A stretch of 64,000 bases of DNA from Pseudolabrys sp963742345 (GTDB lineage Bacteria > Pseudomonadota > Alphaproteobacteria > Rhizobiales > Xanthobacteraceae). Where the stretch lies: assembly GCA_963742345.1 (NCBI GenBank), contig CAVULO010000002.1:116762-180761 (forward strand), read 5' to 3'. Below are positions 1 through 8,672 of the stretch, one piece after another. The notes under the pieces are model-generated. The model ran no database searches. It saw only the letters and a list, made by a program, of their open reading frames with translations, and had not been told where the DNA came from. Position 1 is the stretch's first letter; every line of letters starts with the position of its first letter. Position numbers and translations under genes: made by a program.

Positions 1-23
1 CAAAGAATCTAGAGACGAGTGTA

Positions 24-1535
24 ATGGAAGATATCGGCAATCTTTTTCACGGTTTTGCGGTGGTCGTGCAGCCGTTCAACCTGGTGCTGATGGTTGTCGG
101 CATCGTGCTTGGCGTCATCGTCGGTGTGCTGCCCGGTCTTGGCGGCGCCAATGGCGTCGCAATTCTGTTGCCGCTGACGTTCTCGATGTCGCCGACCTCG
201 GCGATCATCATGTTGTCCTGCATCTACTGGGGAGCGCTGTTCGGCGGGGCCATTACCTCGATCTTGTTCAACATACCGGGCGAACCGTGGTCGGTGGCGA
301 CGACGTTCGACGGCTATCCGATGGCGCAGCAAGGACGTGCCGGCGAAGCGCTCACGGCTGCATTCACGTCGTCTTTTGTCGGCGCGCTATTCGCGGTGAT
401 CATCATTACGTTGGTGGCGCCGCTGGTCGCGAGCTTTGCGTTGCGGTTCGGTCCGCCCGAAATTTTTGCGGTGTACTTCCTGGCCTTCTGTAGTTTCGTG
501 GGTCTGAGCAAGGAGCCGCCGTTCAAGACCGTGGCATCGATGATGCTGGGATTCGGGCTTGGCGCTGTCGGCCTCGATCAGATGACCGGCCAGCTGCGGC
601 TTACCTTCGGCGTCGAGCAGATGCTCAACGGCTTCGACTTTCTGATCGCCGTCATCGGCCTGTTCGGGATCGGCGAAATCCTGCTGACCATGGAAGAAGG
701 CCTGAGTTTCCGTGGCAAGCCGGCGAAATTGAATATGAAGATCGTCATCCAGACCTGGGCGAAGCTGCCGCGCTATTGGATGCTCTATCTGCGCTCCTGC
801 CTGATCGGTTGCTGGATGGGCATCAGTCCCGCAGGCGCTACGCCGGCCTCGTTTATGAGTTATGGCATCGCCAAGCGCATCTCAAAGAACGGCCACCTGT
901 TCGGCACCGGCCAGATCGAAGGCGTAATCGCGCCCGAAACGGCCGCGCATGCCGCCGGCACCTCGGCGTTGCTGCCGATGATCGCCCTCGGCGTTCCGGG
1001 TTCGCCCACCGCGGCAGTGTTGCTCGGCGGGCTTTTGATCTGGGGGTTGCAGCCGGGCCCGTTGCTGTTCGTCGAGCAGAAAGACTTCGTCTGGGGTCTG
1101 ATCGCCAGCATGTACATGGGCAATATCGTCGGCCTCCTGGTTGTGCTGACCTGCGTTCCGCTGTTCGCAGCTATTCTGCGCATTCCCTTCAGCGTGATCG
1201 CACCGGTCATCATGGTGTTCTGCGCGATCGGCGCCTACACCGTGCACAACAACACCTTCGACGTCGTCATGATGGTGGTGTTCGGCGTCGCCGGCTACTT
1301 CATGAAGAAGTGCAATTATCCGATGGCTCCGATGGTGCTGGCGATTGTGCTCGGCGACAAAGCCGAAGAGGCATTCCGCCAGTCGCTTCTCGCCTCACAG
1401 GGCGGGCTCGGCGTGTTCTTCTCCAGCGGGCTCGTGAGCACGATCATGAGCCTTGGCCTGATCGCGCTGTTCTGGCCACTGATCCAGGCGGGCTGGGCGC
1501 GGTTGCGTTCGGGCAAATTGCGGCCGGCGGAATGA
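24..1535 (+). CDS. Tripartite tricarboxylate transporter permease, TctA family
   Basis: Large integral membrane subunit of a tripartite tricarboxylate (TTT) uptake system, 503 residues, the usual TctA length. It has about a dozen hydrophobic segments and the family signature GLGGANGVAILLPLTF near residues 38-53, with repeated small-residue loops such as GVPGSPTAA around residue 328. Only 23 bases precede the ATG, so any TctB small subunit or Bug receptor upstream lies outside the window. It ends 87 bases before the GntR gene and, given the oxalate genes that follow, may import oxalate or a related carboxylate; that substrate is inference. Confidence 0.9.
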   Translation: MEDIGNLFHGFAVVVQPFNLVLMVVGIVLGVIVGVLPGLGGANGVAILLPLTFSMSPTSAIIMLSCIYWGALFGGAITSILFNIPGEPWSVATTFDGYPMAQQGRAGEALTAAFTSSFVGALFAVIIITLVAPLVASFALRFGPPEIFAVYFLAFCSFVGLSKEPPFKTVASMMLGFGLGAVGLDQMTGQLRLTFGVEQMLNGFDFLIAVIGLFGIGEILLTMEEGLSFRGKPAKLNMKIVIQTWAKLPRYWMLYLRSCLIGCWMGISPAGATPASFMSYGIAKRISKNGHLFGTGQIEGVIAPETAAHAAGTSALLPMIALGVPGSPTAAVLLGGLLIWGLQPGPLLFVEQKDFVWGLIASMYMGNIVGLLVVLTCVPLFAAILRIPFSVIAPVIMVFCAIGAYTVHNNTFDVVMMVVFGVAGYFMKKCNYPMAPMVLAIVLGDKAEEAFRQSLLASQGGLGVFFSSGLVSTIMSLGLIALFWPLIQAGWARLRSGKLRPAE

Positions 1536-1602
1536 GGCCGGGGCGGCCGGTTCGACAGAGTTAAGCCCTAAACATAAGGCGATTGCTGCACGTCAGCGCT
1601 TC

Positions 1603-1619
1603 TGGCATATTGTATACCA
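1603..1619. promoter_or_regulatory. Palindromic operator, probably for the adjacent GntR regulator
   Basis: The 17-base element TGGCATATTGTATACCA is an inverted repeat (TGGcATA, 3-base centre, TATaCCA) with one mismatched pair. It ends 3 bases before the GntR start codon. Position and symmetry fit an autoregulatory operator for an FCD-type GntR dimer; binding is inferred. Confidence 0.5.
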
Positions 1620-1622
1620 GTC

Positions 1623-2375
1623 ATGAGTACCAGAGACCGTAACCCCCGCCGCGTCAGTTTGGATCGTGGAGCTGCTGCCCGCGCTCCGCTCGCGCCACAT
1701 CCGGCGCTCCAGCCGATCGACGTCACGCCGAGCTTCAAGCACAAGGCTTATGCCGCGTTGAAGAACGCGATTGTGGCGATGGACATCTATCGCAACCGTG
1801 ACGACATCCGGCTGGACGAGAGGAAACTCGCTCAGGATTTCGGCATCAGCCGCACGCCCGTGCGCGAGGCGATGGCCCAGCTCGAGAGTGAAGGTTTCGT
1901 GCGCTCGGTGCCCCGGCGCGGGATCTATGTGGTGCGCAAGACCCGGCGCGAGGTGATCGAGATGATCACCGCTTGGGCGGCGCTGGAGAGCATGGCCGCA
2001 CGTCTGATTACCCAAACTGCCAGTGATGGGGAAATCGCCGGTCTGCGCAAAATGTTTGCGACGTTCGAGAACGGCAAATTACGCGCGCACCTCGACGAAT
2101 ATTCCGACGTCAACATCGAATTTCACCAGACGATCATCCGGCTCAGCCATAACGACGTGCTGATCGACCTCGCCGAAAATCTTTTCACGCATATGCGCAT
2201 GATCCGGCGCAAGACGATCGGCGAGAAGGATCGCGCGGACAAGTCGATCCGCGATCACATGAGTATAATCGAAGCATTGGAGCGGCGCGATACGTCTCGC
2301 GCCGAGCAACTTGTGCGCGACCATGCGCTCGGCCTTGCCGAGCACGTCGCGAAATACGCCGACTATCTCGATTAA
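1623..2375 (+). CDS. GntR family transcriptional regulator (FCD domain), oxalate cluster
   Basis: 250-residue regulator. A winged helix-turn-helix lies at about residues 40-108, with the recognition region FGISRTPVREAMAQLESEGF and the wing VPRRGIYVV. It is followed by an all-helical FCD effector domain with metal-ligand-type His residues (EFHQTIIRLSH; the final helix includes RDHALGLAEH). It sits 24 bases upstream of oxc and in the same direction, so it is the likely local controller of oxalate catabolism; oxalyl-CoA, formyl-CoA or oxalate as the effector is a guess. A palindrome abuts its start codon. Confidence 0.9.
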   Translation: MSTRDRNPRRVSLDRGAAARAPLAPHPALQPIDVTPSFKHKAYAALKNAIVAMDIYRNRDDIRLDERKLAQDFGISRTPVREAMAQLESEGFVRSVPRRGIYVVRKTRREVIEMITAWAALESMAARLITQTASDGEIAGLRKMFATFENGKLRAHLDEYSDVNIEFHQTIIRLSHNDVLIDLAENLFTHMRMIRRKTIGEKDRADKSIRDHMSIIEALERRDTSRAEQLVRDHALGLAEHVAKYADYLD

Positions 2376-2399
2376 GGAAAAGGATCAGGGAGGATTCCC

Positions 2400-4154
2400 A
2401 TGGCCGAAGCAGCAGTGAAAGAAAAGAAAGGCGAATCGACGACGCCAGCCGAAGCACAGCAGGATCTGACGGACGGTTTTCACCTCGTCATCGATGCGCT
2501 CAAGCTCAACGGCATCAAGACAATCTACGGCGTGCCCGGCATACCGATCACGGACTTTGGCCGCATGGCACAGGCCGCAGGCATTCGCGTCATCTCGTTC
2601 CGGCACGAGCAGCACGCCGGCAACGCAGCGGCAATCGCCGGCTTCTTGACGAAAAAGCCCGGTGTCTGTCTCACGGTGTCCGCCCCCGGTTTTCTTAACG
2701 GCCTGACCGCGCTGGCCAACGCCACGACCAACTGTTTTCCGATGATCCTGATCAGCGGTTCGTCCGAGCGTGAGGTCGTCGACTTGCAGCAGGGCGACTA
2801 CGAAGAGATGGACCAGTTGGCCATCGCCAAGCCGCTCTGCAAAGCCGCTTTCCGCGTGCTCCATGCGGCAGACATCGGCATTGGCGTGGCGCGCGCGATC
2901 CGCGCGGCGGTTTCCGGCCGTCCCGGCGGCGTTTATCTCGATCTGCCGGCCAAGCTTTTCTCCCAGGTAATGGGCGCAGACGCCGGAGCGAAGTCGCTCG
3001 TCAAGGTCATCGACCCGGCGCCTGCCCAGCTTCCGGCTCCTGTGGCCATCAAGCGCGCGCTCGATGTCTTGAAGGCAGCCAAGCGCCCCCTGATCATCCT
3101 CGGCAAAGGCGCGGCTTATGCGCAGGCCGATGACCAGATTCGTGCTCTGGTCGAAAAGACCGGCATTCCTTTTCTGCCGATGAGCATGGCCAAAGGTCTT
3201 TTGCCCGACACGCATCCGCAGTGTGCGGGTGCGGCGCGTTCGACGGTGCTGAAAGACTCCGACGTCGTCATGCTGATTGGCGCCCGCCTGAACTGGCTGC
3301 TGTCGCACGGCAAGGGCAAGACCTGGGGTGAGCCTCACTCGAAGAAGTTCATCCAGATCGACATCGAGCCCAAGGAGATGGACAGCAACGTCGAGATTGT
3401 CGCTCCGGTGGTCGGCGACATCGGCTCGTGCGTATCGGCTCTTCTCGAGGGCATCGACAGCAAGTGGCCGGCCGCACCGGCCGACTGGGTCGGCGCCGTT
3501 AAATCGAAAAGGGAAGAGAATGTCGCCAAGATGGCGCCACGGTTGATGAAGAACACCGCGCCGATGGATTTCCATGGCGCGCTCGGTGCGTTGCGTACCG
3601 TCGTCAAGGAGCGGCCGGATGCCATCCTCGTCAATGAAGGCGCCAACACGCTCGATCTCGCACGTGGCGTCATCGACATGTATCAGCCGCGCAAACGCCT
3701 GGACGTAGGGACCTGGGGCGTCATGGGGATCGGCATGGGCTTTGCTGTCGGTGCTGCGGTAGAGACCGGCAAACCCGTGCTCGCGGTCGAAGGCGACAGC
3801 GCCTTTGGCTTCTCTGGAATGGAAGTGGAGACGATCTGCCGGTACAACCTGCCGGTCTGCATTGTCGTCTTCAACAACAACGGCATCTATCGCGGAACCG
3901 ACGTCAATTCCACCGGCAGTTCGGACCCGGCGACAACGGTCTTCGTCAAAGATGCGCGCTACGACAAGATGATGGAAGGATTCGGCGGCGTTGGTGTCCA
4001 TGTGACAACCCCCGACGAACTCAAGCGCGCCGTCGATGCGGCCATGGACTCCGGTAAGCCGACCCTCATCAATGCGGCGATCGACCCGGCGGCCGGCAGC
4101 GAGAGCGGCCGCATCGGCAACCTCAACCCGCAAAGCGTGGTTCGCAAGAAATAA
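2400..4154 (+). CDS. oxc: Oxalyl-CoA decarboxylase
   Basis: Thiamine-diphosphate enzyme converting oxalyl-CoA to formyl-CoA and CO2 in the cytoplasm. At 584 residues it is slightly longer than the family (about 565) because of a short charged N-terminus. Visible features are the N-terminal Pyr domain with IYGVPGIPITDFGR and the catalytic-Glu region SFRHEQHAGNAAA, a central nucleotide-binding-like domain, and the C-terminal PP domain with the ThDP motif GDSAFGFSGME through FNNNGIYRG. An AGGGAGG ribosome site precedes the ATG. frc follows 54 bases later and supplies oxalyl-CoA. The identification is firm from the protein and its partner. Confidence 0.96.
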   Translation: MAEAAVKEKKGESTTPAEAQQDLTDGFHLVIDALKLNGIKTIYGVPGIPITDFGRMAQAAGIRVISFRHEQHAGNAAAIAGFLTKKPGVCLTVSAPGFLNGLTALANATTNCFPMILISGSSEREVVDLQQGDYEEMDQLAIAKPLCKAAFRVLHAADIGIGVARAIRAAVSGRPGGVYLDLPAKLFSQVMGADAGAKSLVKVIDPAPAQLPAPVAIKRALDVLKAAKRPLIILGKGAAYAQADDQIRALVEKTGIPFLPMSMAKGLLPDTHPQCAGAARSTVLKDSDVVMLIGARLNWLLSHGKGKTWGEPHSKKFIQIDIEPKEMDSNVEIVAPVVGDIGSCVSALLEGIDSKWPAAPADWVGAVKSKREENVAKMAPRLMKNTAPMDFHGALGALRTVVKERPDAILVNEGANTLDLARGVIDMYQPRKRLDVGTWGVMGIGMGFAVGAAVETGKPVLAVEGDSAFGFSGMEVETICRYNLPVCIVVFNNNGIYRGTDVNSTGSSDPATTVFVKDARYDKMMEGFGGVGVHVTTPDELKRAVDAAMDSGKPTLINAAIDPAAGSESGRIGNLNPQSVVRKK

Positions 4155-4208
4155 GGGAATGCGCAACGCTTCGCGCTGCGCCTGGGATACGAGTTTAGGA
4201 TCGAGGAG

Positions 4209-5642
4209 ATGAGAATGGCAGTCCGCAAGAAAGCCAGGAAAGCGAAAGCCAAGACCAAGGCGGCTTCAAGGAAAGTCGTAAAGCTCAAGTCGAAGAAGCT
4301 GGCCGCCAGGGCCAAAACCGGCAACGGCCTCCCGAGGCCGAGCACGAAGTCCTACGGGCAGGATGGCAAAGCTCTCACCGGCGTACGCATCCTCGATTTC
4401 ACGCACGTGCAATCGGGTCCAACCTGCACGCAATTGCTGGCCTGGCTCGGTGCCGACGTGATCAAGGTCGAGCGTCCGGGGGTAGGAGACATTACCCGCG
4501 GACAGCTGGTCGATGTGAAGGGCGCGGATTCGCTTTATTTCACGATGCTCAATCACAATAAACGTTCGATCACGATCGACTCCAAGCACCCGCAGGGCAA
4601 GCGCGTGCTCGATGAGCTCATCAAGGTCTGCGACGTGCTGGTTGAGAATTTCGCGCCCGGCGCGCTCGACCGCATGGGGCTGACCTGGGACCACATCCAC
4701 AAGCTTAACCCGCGCATGATCGTGGCGTCGGTGAAGGGCTTCGGCCCAGGTCCGTACGAAGACTGCAAGGTTTATGAGAACGTCGCGCAATGTGCCGGCG
4801 GCTCGGCCTCGACCACAGGATTCCGCGAAGGTCCGCCGCTGGTCACCGGCGCCCAGATCGGTGACAGCGGCACTGGCCTGCATCTGGCTCTCGGCATCGT
4901 TTCGGCGCTCTATCAACGCAATCGCACTGGCCGTGGTCAAAAGGTGCTCGCCGCCATGCAGGACGGCGTGCTCAACCTCTGCCGCGTGAAGCTGCGCGAC
5001 CAGCAGCGTATCGAAAAAGGCCCGCTCACCGAATACAGCCAATACGGCGAAGGCATTCCGTTCGGCAGCGCGGTGCCGCGCGCGGGTAACGATTCCGGCG
5101 GCGGTCAGCCGGGCTGGATCCTCAAATGCAAAGGCTGGGAGACCGATCCCGATGCCTACATTTATTTCATCACCCAGGCGCCGGTCTGGGAGGAAATTTG
5201 CGAGCTGATCGGCGAGCCGACCTGGAAGACTGATCCGGAATACGCCACGCCGCGCGCGCGGCTGCCAAAGCTGAAGGCAATCTTCGCTCGTATCGAACAG
5301 TGGACCATGACCAAGACCAAATTCGAGGTTATGGAAATCTGCAACAAGGTCGATATCCCGGTCGGTCCGATCCTGTCGATGAAGGAGATCGCCGAGGAAC
5401 CGTCGCTGCGCAAGACCGGGACGGTCGTCGAGGTCGATCATCCGACCCGCGGCAAATATCTGACCGTCGGCAATCCAATCAAGATGTCGGACTCGATCTC
5501 CGACGTGAAACGCTCGCCGCTGTTAGGCGAGCACACCGACGAGATCCTCAGTGACGTGCTCAAGTTTTCGAGCAAGGACATCGGCGAGATCAAGAACTCC
5601 GGCGCTCTTAGCGCGCCGAAGAAGGAAGAAAAGGCGGCGTGA
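4209..5642 (+). CDS. frc: Formyl-CoA:oxalate CoA-transferase with a basic N-terminal tail
   Basis: Class III CoA-transferase moving CoA from formyl-CoA to oxalate, which releases formate and regenerates oxalyl-CoA for Oxc. The CAIB/BAIF fold starts near residue 55 (ALTGVRILDFTHVQSGPTCT). The nucleophilic Asp is D219 in AQIGDSGTGLH and the glycine loop GGGQPG follows. Length is 477 against about 425-430 for known Frc, because of an extra N-terminal stretch of about 45 residues rich in Lys, Ala and Arg that looks like a histone-H1-type tail. The ATG at 4209 follows GAGGAG; a second in-frame ATG (residue 3) keeps the tail, and no in-frame Met removes it. Confidence 0.95.
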   Translation: MRMAVRKKARKAKAKTKAASRKVVKLKSKKLAARAKTGNGLPRPSTKSYGQDGKALTGVRILDFTHVQSGPTCTQLLAWLGADVIKVERPGVGDITRGQLVDVKGADSLYFTMLNHNKRSITIDSKHPQGKRVLDELIKVCDVLVENFAPGALDRMGLTWDHIHKLNPRMIVASVKGFGPGPYEDCKVYENVAQCAGGSASTTGFREGPPLVTGAQIGDSGTGLHLALGIVSALYQRNRTGRGQKVLAAMQDGVLNLCRVKLRDQQRIEKGPLTEYSQYGEGIPFGSAVPRAGNDSGGGQPGWILKCKGWETDPDAYIYFITQAPVWEEICELIGEPTWKTDPEYATPRARLPKLKAIFARIEQWTMTKTKFEVMEICNKVDIPVGPILSMKEIAEEPSLRKTGTVVEVDHPTRGKYLTVGNPIKMSDSISDVKRSPLLGEHTDEILSDVLKFSSKDIGEIKNSGALSAPKKEEKAA

Positions 5643-5652
5643 CGGCTTTCGT

Positions 5653-5699
5653 GTCCCGGACGCGGTGCAGCGCGAAGTGGCGCACCGCTGATCCGGGAC
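5653..5699. repeat. Intergenic hairpin, REP-like palindrome
   Basis: GTCCCGGA and TCCGGGAC form an 8-bp perfect stem with a second inner stem (CGGTGC/GCACCG). It lies 10 bases after the frc stop and resembles the short palindromic elements scattered between genes in Bradyrhizobium relatives. It could attenuate transcription or protect the oxc-frc mRNA end. No second copy was seen in the window. Confidence 0.5.
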
Positions 5700-5774
5700 C
5701 ATTGCGTAGTTAGTGCTCGTGAAGGCCGGTTCTGCAGCGCCCGGGGCACGAAAAAAGGCGGGGAGGGACGTTGA

Positions 5775-6704
5775 ATGCGTATCGTGGTTCATGGCCAGCA
5801 GGCCTTCGGCAAAGCCGTGCTGGAAGCGCTGCTCAAGCGTGGCGAGAACGTGGTCGCCGTTTATGTCGCGCCGGAAAAGGAAGGCGCCAAGGCCGATCCG
5901 CTCAAGGAAGCCGCAATAGCAGCGAAGCTCCCGATCTATCAGCCTGCGTCCTACAAGGACCCGAAGGTCTGGGAAGAATTCAAGGCGCTCAAGCCCGATC
6001 TCCAGGTCATGGCTTTCGTCACGCTCTTTGTGCCGGAGGACTTCCTCAATATCCCCACGCATGGCTCGATCCAGTACCATCCGTCGCTGCTGCCGGCCTA
6101 CCGCGGCGCCAGCGCGATCAACTGGCCGATCATCAAAGGCGAGAAGGAAACCGGCCTCTCGATTTTCTGGCCCGACAACGGCCTCGATACCGGCGCCGTC
6201 CTTGTTCAGAAGAAAACGCCAATCTCCAGTACCGACACGCTCGGCACTGTCTACTTTGATCGCCTGTTCCCGATGGGCGTCGAGGCGATGATGGAATCGG
6301 TCGACCTGGTGAAGGCCGGCAAGGCGCCGCGCATCAAGCAGGACGAGTCAAAGGCAACCTATGAAGGCCGCTGTGGCCCCGGCAATGCCAAGATCGATTG
6401 GGGGAAACCCTGGGAGCAGATCGATCGCCTGATCCGCGGCTGCAATCCGGCGCCCGGCGCGTGGACCACGTTTGACGGCAAAACGTTGAAAATCTTCGAC
6501 GCCAAGCCGCTACCGGCGAAAGACCCGAAAGGGATCGCCGGCAAGCTCGGCGAAGTGGTCGCGGTCGATGCCGACGGATTCACCGTTGTTTGCGCCGACG
6601 GGCGTTTCAAGGTTACCCGCGTTCAGCCCGACGGAGGCAAGAAGATCGACGCCTCCGAATTCATCTCCACTGCCAAGCTCGCCGCCGGGGCGCGGCTCGG
6701 TTGA
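5775..6704 (+). CDS. Formyltransferase/10-formyl-THF hydrolase-like protein (ALDH1L1 N-domain type)
   Basis: 309 residues of the methionyl-tRNA formyltransferase superfamily, but its motifs match the hydrolase domain of 10-formyltetrahydrofolate dehydrogenase (ALDH1L1) better than Fmt: HGSIQYHPSLLPAYRGASAINW, then DNGLDTG, then TYEGRCG and a C-terminal domain with PGAWTTFDG. The catalytic pair would be H102 and D138. That family takes 10-formyl-THF to THF and formate, or transfers the formyl group. It lies between frc and fhs in one transcriptional direction, so it probably links the formyl-CoA/formate pool to folate one-carbon units. The exact reaction (hydrolysis, or formyl exchange) cannot be told from sequence. 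Confidence 0.82.
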   Translation: MRIVVHGQQAFGKAVLEALLKRGENVVAVYVAPEKEGAKADPLKEAAIAAKLPIYQPASYKDPKVWEEFKALKPDLQVMAFVTLFVPEDFLNIPTHGSIQYHPSLLPAYRGASAINWPIIKGEKETGLSIFWPDNGLDTGAVLVQKKTPISSTDTLGTVYFDRLFPMGVEAMMESVDLVKAGKAPRIKQDESKATYEGRCGPGNAKIDWGKPWEQIDRLIRGCNPAPGAWTTFDGKTLKIFDAKPLPAKDPKGIAGKLGEVVAVDADGFTVVCADGRFKVTRVQPDGGKKIDASEFISTAKLAAGARLG

Positions 6705-6733
6705 TCGTCATTTTCAAATAACGGAAAAATCCA

Positions 6734-8432
6734 ATGCCCGCCTCGCAACATCAAAGCCCGAAGTCCGACATCGAAATTTCTCAATCGGCCAAGAAGCGGC
6801 CGATCCTCGACATTGCCAAGGAAAAACTCGGCATCGCCGCAGAAAATCTCGAGCCTTATGGCCACTACAAGGCCAAGGTGTCGATGGACTACATCAAATC
6901 GCTGCAAAGCAAGCCAAATGGCAAGCTGATCCTGGTGACGGCGATTACGCCGACGCCGGCGGGCGAAGGAAAGACCACGACGACAGTGGGCCTGACCGAC
7001 GCACTCAATCACATCGGCAAGAAGGCGATGCTGTGCCTGCGCGAGCCGAGCCTCGGTCCGTCTTTCGGCATGAAGGGCGGCGCCGCCGGCGGCGGTTATG
7101 CGCAAGTGGTGCCGATGGAAGACATCAATCTTCACTTCACCGGCGATTTCCACGCCATTACCTCGGCGCACAATCTGCTCTCGGCGCTGATCGACAATCA
7201 TATCTATTGGGGTAATGCGCTCGGCATCGATTCACGCCGGGTCGTCTGGCGCCGCGTTATGGACATGAACGACCGCGCGCTGCGCGAGATCGTCTGTTCG
7301 CTTGGTGGCGTCGCCAACGGCTATCCGCGCGAGGCCGGCTTTGACATCACCGTCGCCTCCGAAGTCATGGCGATCTTCTGTCTCGCCAAGAATTCTCGAC
7401 GACCTCAAGGAGCGCCTCGGTAACGTCATCGTCGCCTATACGCGCGACCGCAAGCCGGTGCGTGCGCGCGACCTCAAGGCGCATGGCGCGATGGCCGCGT
7501 TGCTCAAGGAAGCGATCGCGCCCAATCTCGTGCAAACGCTGGAAGGCACTCCGGCCTTCATTCACGGCGGTCCCTTCGCCAACATTGCGCATGGCTGCAA
7601 CTCGGTGTTGGCGACCACGACCGCACTCAAGCTTGCCGACTATGTCGTGACGGAGGCGGGTTTCGGCGCCGACCTCGGTGGCGAGAAATTCATCGATATC
7701 AAATGCCGCAAGGCCGGCCTGACGCCACACTGCGTGGTGCTGGTCGCCACCATCCGCGCGCTCAAGATGCATGGCGGCATCAAGAAGGAAGATCTCAAGT
7801 CCGAGAATCTGAAGGCGCTTGACGCCGGCATGACCAACCTGCAACGGCACGTCGAAAACGTGAAGAAGTTCGGTCTGCCGGCGGTGGTTTCGATCAACCG
7901 CTTCTCTGCCGACACCGACGCCGAAATTGCGCTGGTGAAGGAGAAGTGCAAGGCGCTCGGCGTCGAGGCGCTGATGGCCGATCACTGGGCCATGGGTGGA
8001 GCGGGCGCTGCCGACGTCGCCAAGGCGGTGGTCAAGGTGATCGACGAGGGCAAAGGCAAGCTCAAGTTCCTCTATCCCGACGAGATGCCGCTGTTCGAAA
8101 AGGTCGAGACGATCGCGCGTGAAATCTACCGCGCCAAGAACGTAACTGCAGACAAGTCTGTGAAAGACCAGCTCAAGACCTGGGAAGAGATGGGTTATAG
8201 CAAGTTGCCGATCTGCGTTGCCAAAACCCAGTATTCGTTCTCGACTAATCCGGACTCCAAAGGTGCGCCGGCTGATCACACCATCAATGTTCGCGAGGTC
8301 CGCCTCTCGGCCGGCGCCGAGTTCGTGGTGGCGATCTGCGGAGAAATCATGACCATGCCCGGCCTGCCCAAGGTGCCGGCGGCTGACGCCATCGACGTCA
8401 ACGCGCAAGGGCAGATCGTCGGATTATTTTAA
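6734..8432 (+). CDS. fhs: Formate-tetrahydrofolate ligase, read through a +1 frameshift
   Basis: ATP-dependent enzyme making 10-formyl-THF from formate and THF; about 565 residues when joined, the normal size. The N-terminal part (6734 to about 7390) carries the P-loop TPAGEGKTTT, and the C-terminal part resumes at DDLKERLGNVIVAYTRD and runs to QGQIVGLF. One extra base in GAATTC at 7390-7395 breaks the frame; removing it gives an uninterrupted family sequence (SEVMAIFCLAK, then LDDLKERLG). The original would be GATTC or GAATC, both GANTC sites, so a base-calling artefact is likely. The gene sits 29 bases after the formyltransferase-like gene and ends at a strong terminator. Confidence 0.93.
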
Positions 8433-8456
8433 GATTGTTCGCACGGCTCGACAGCG

Positions 8457-8484
8457 AAAAGGCCCGCCAAAAGCGGGCCTTTTT
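8457..8484 (+). terminator. Rho-independent terminator after fhs
   Basis: GGCCCGC (8461-8467), loop CAAAA, GCGGGCC (8473-8479) and then five T residues; an A-run on the 5' side extends the stem. It closes the oxc-frc-formyltransferase-fhs unit. Confidence 0.9.
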
Positions 8485-8672
8485 GCGCTACGGCAGGGCG
8501 GTTTGTTTACGCAAATGCCTCGTCAGAACGCGCAAATTTCCTAAAATTTTTCGCATTTTTGCATGGTGCTTGTAGAGCGAGTTTTCGCAACTTTCCGGTA
8601 GGTTGCTACCTGCTTTCAGGCGTTCGGAGGTTTCCGCGACACCAAGGTCGAATTCGCAATTCCTGAGCCGGT

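Noticed and set aside
2385..4166. 593-codon open frame on the minus strand opposite oxc
   Set aside because: Composition is Arg/His/Asp-rich with no recognisable domain; it mirrors a well-identified gene in GC-rich DNA.
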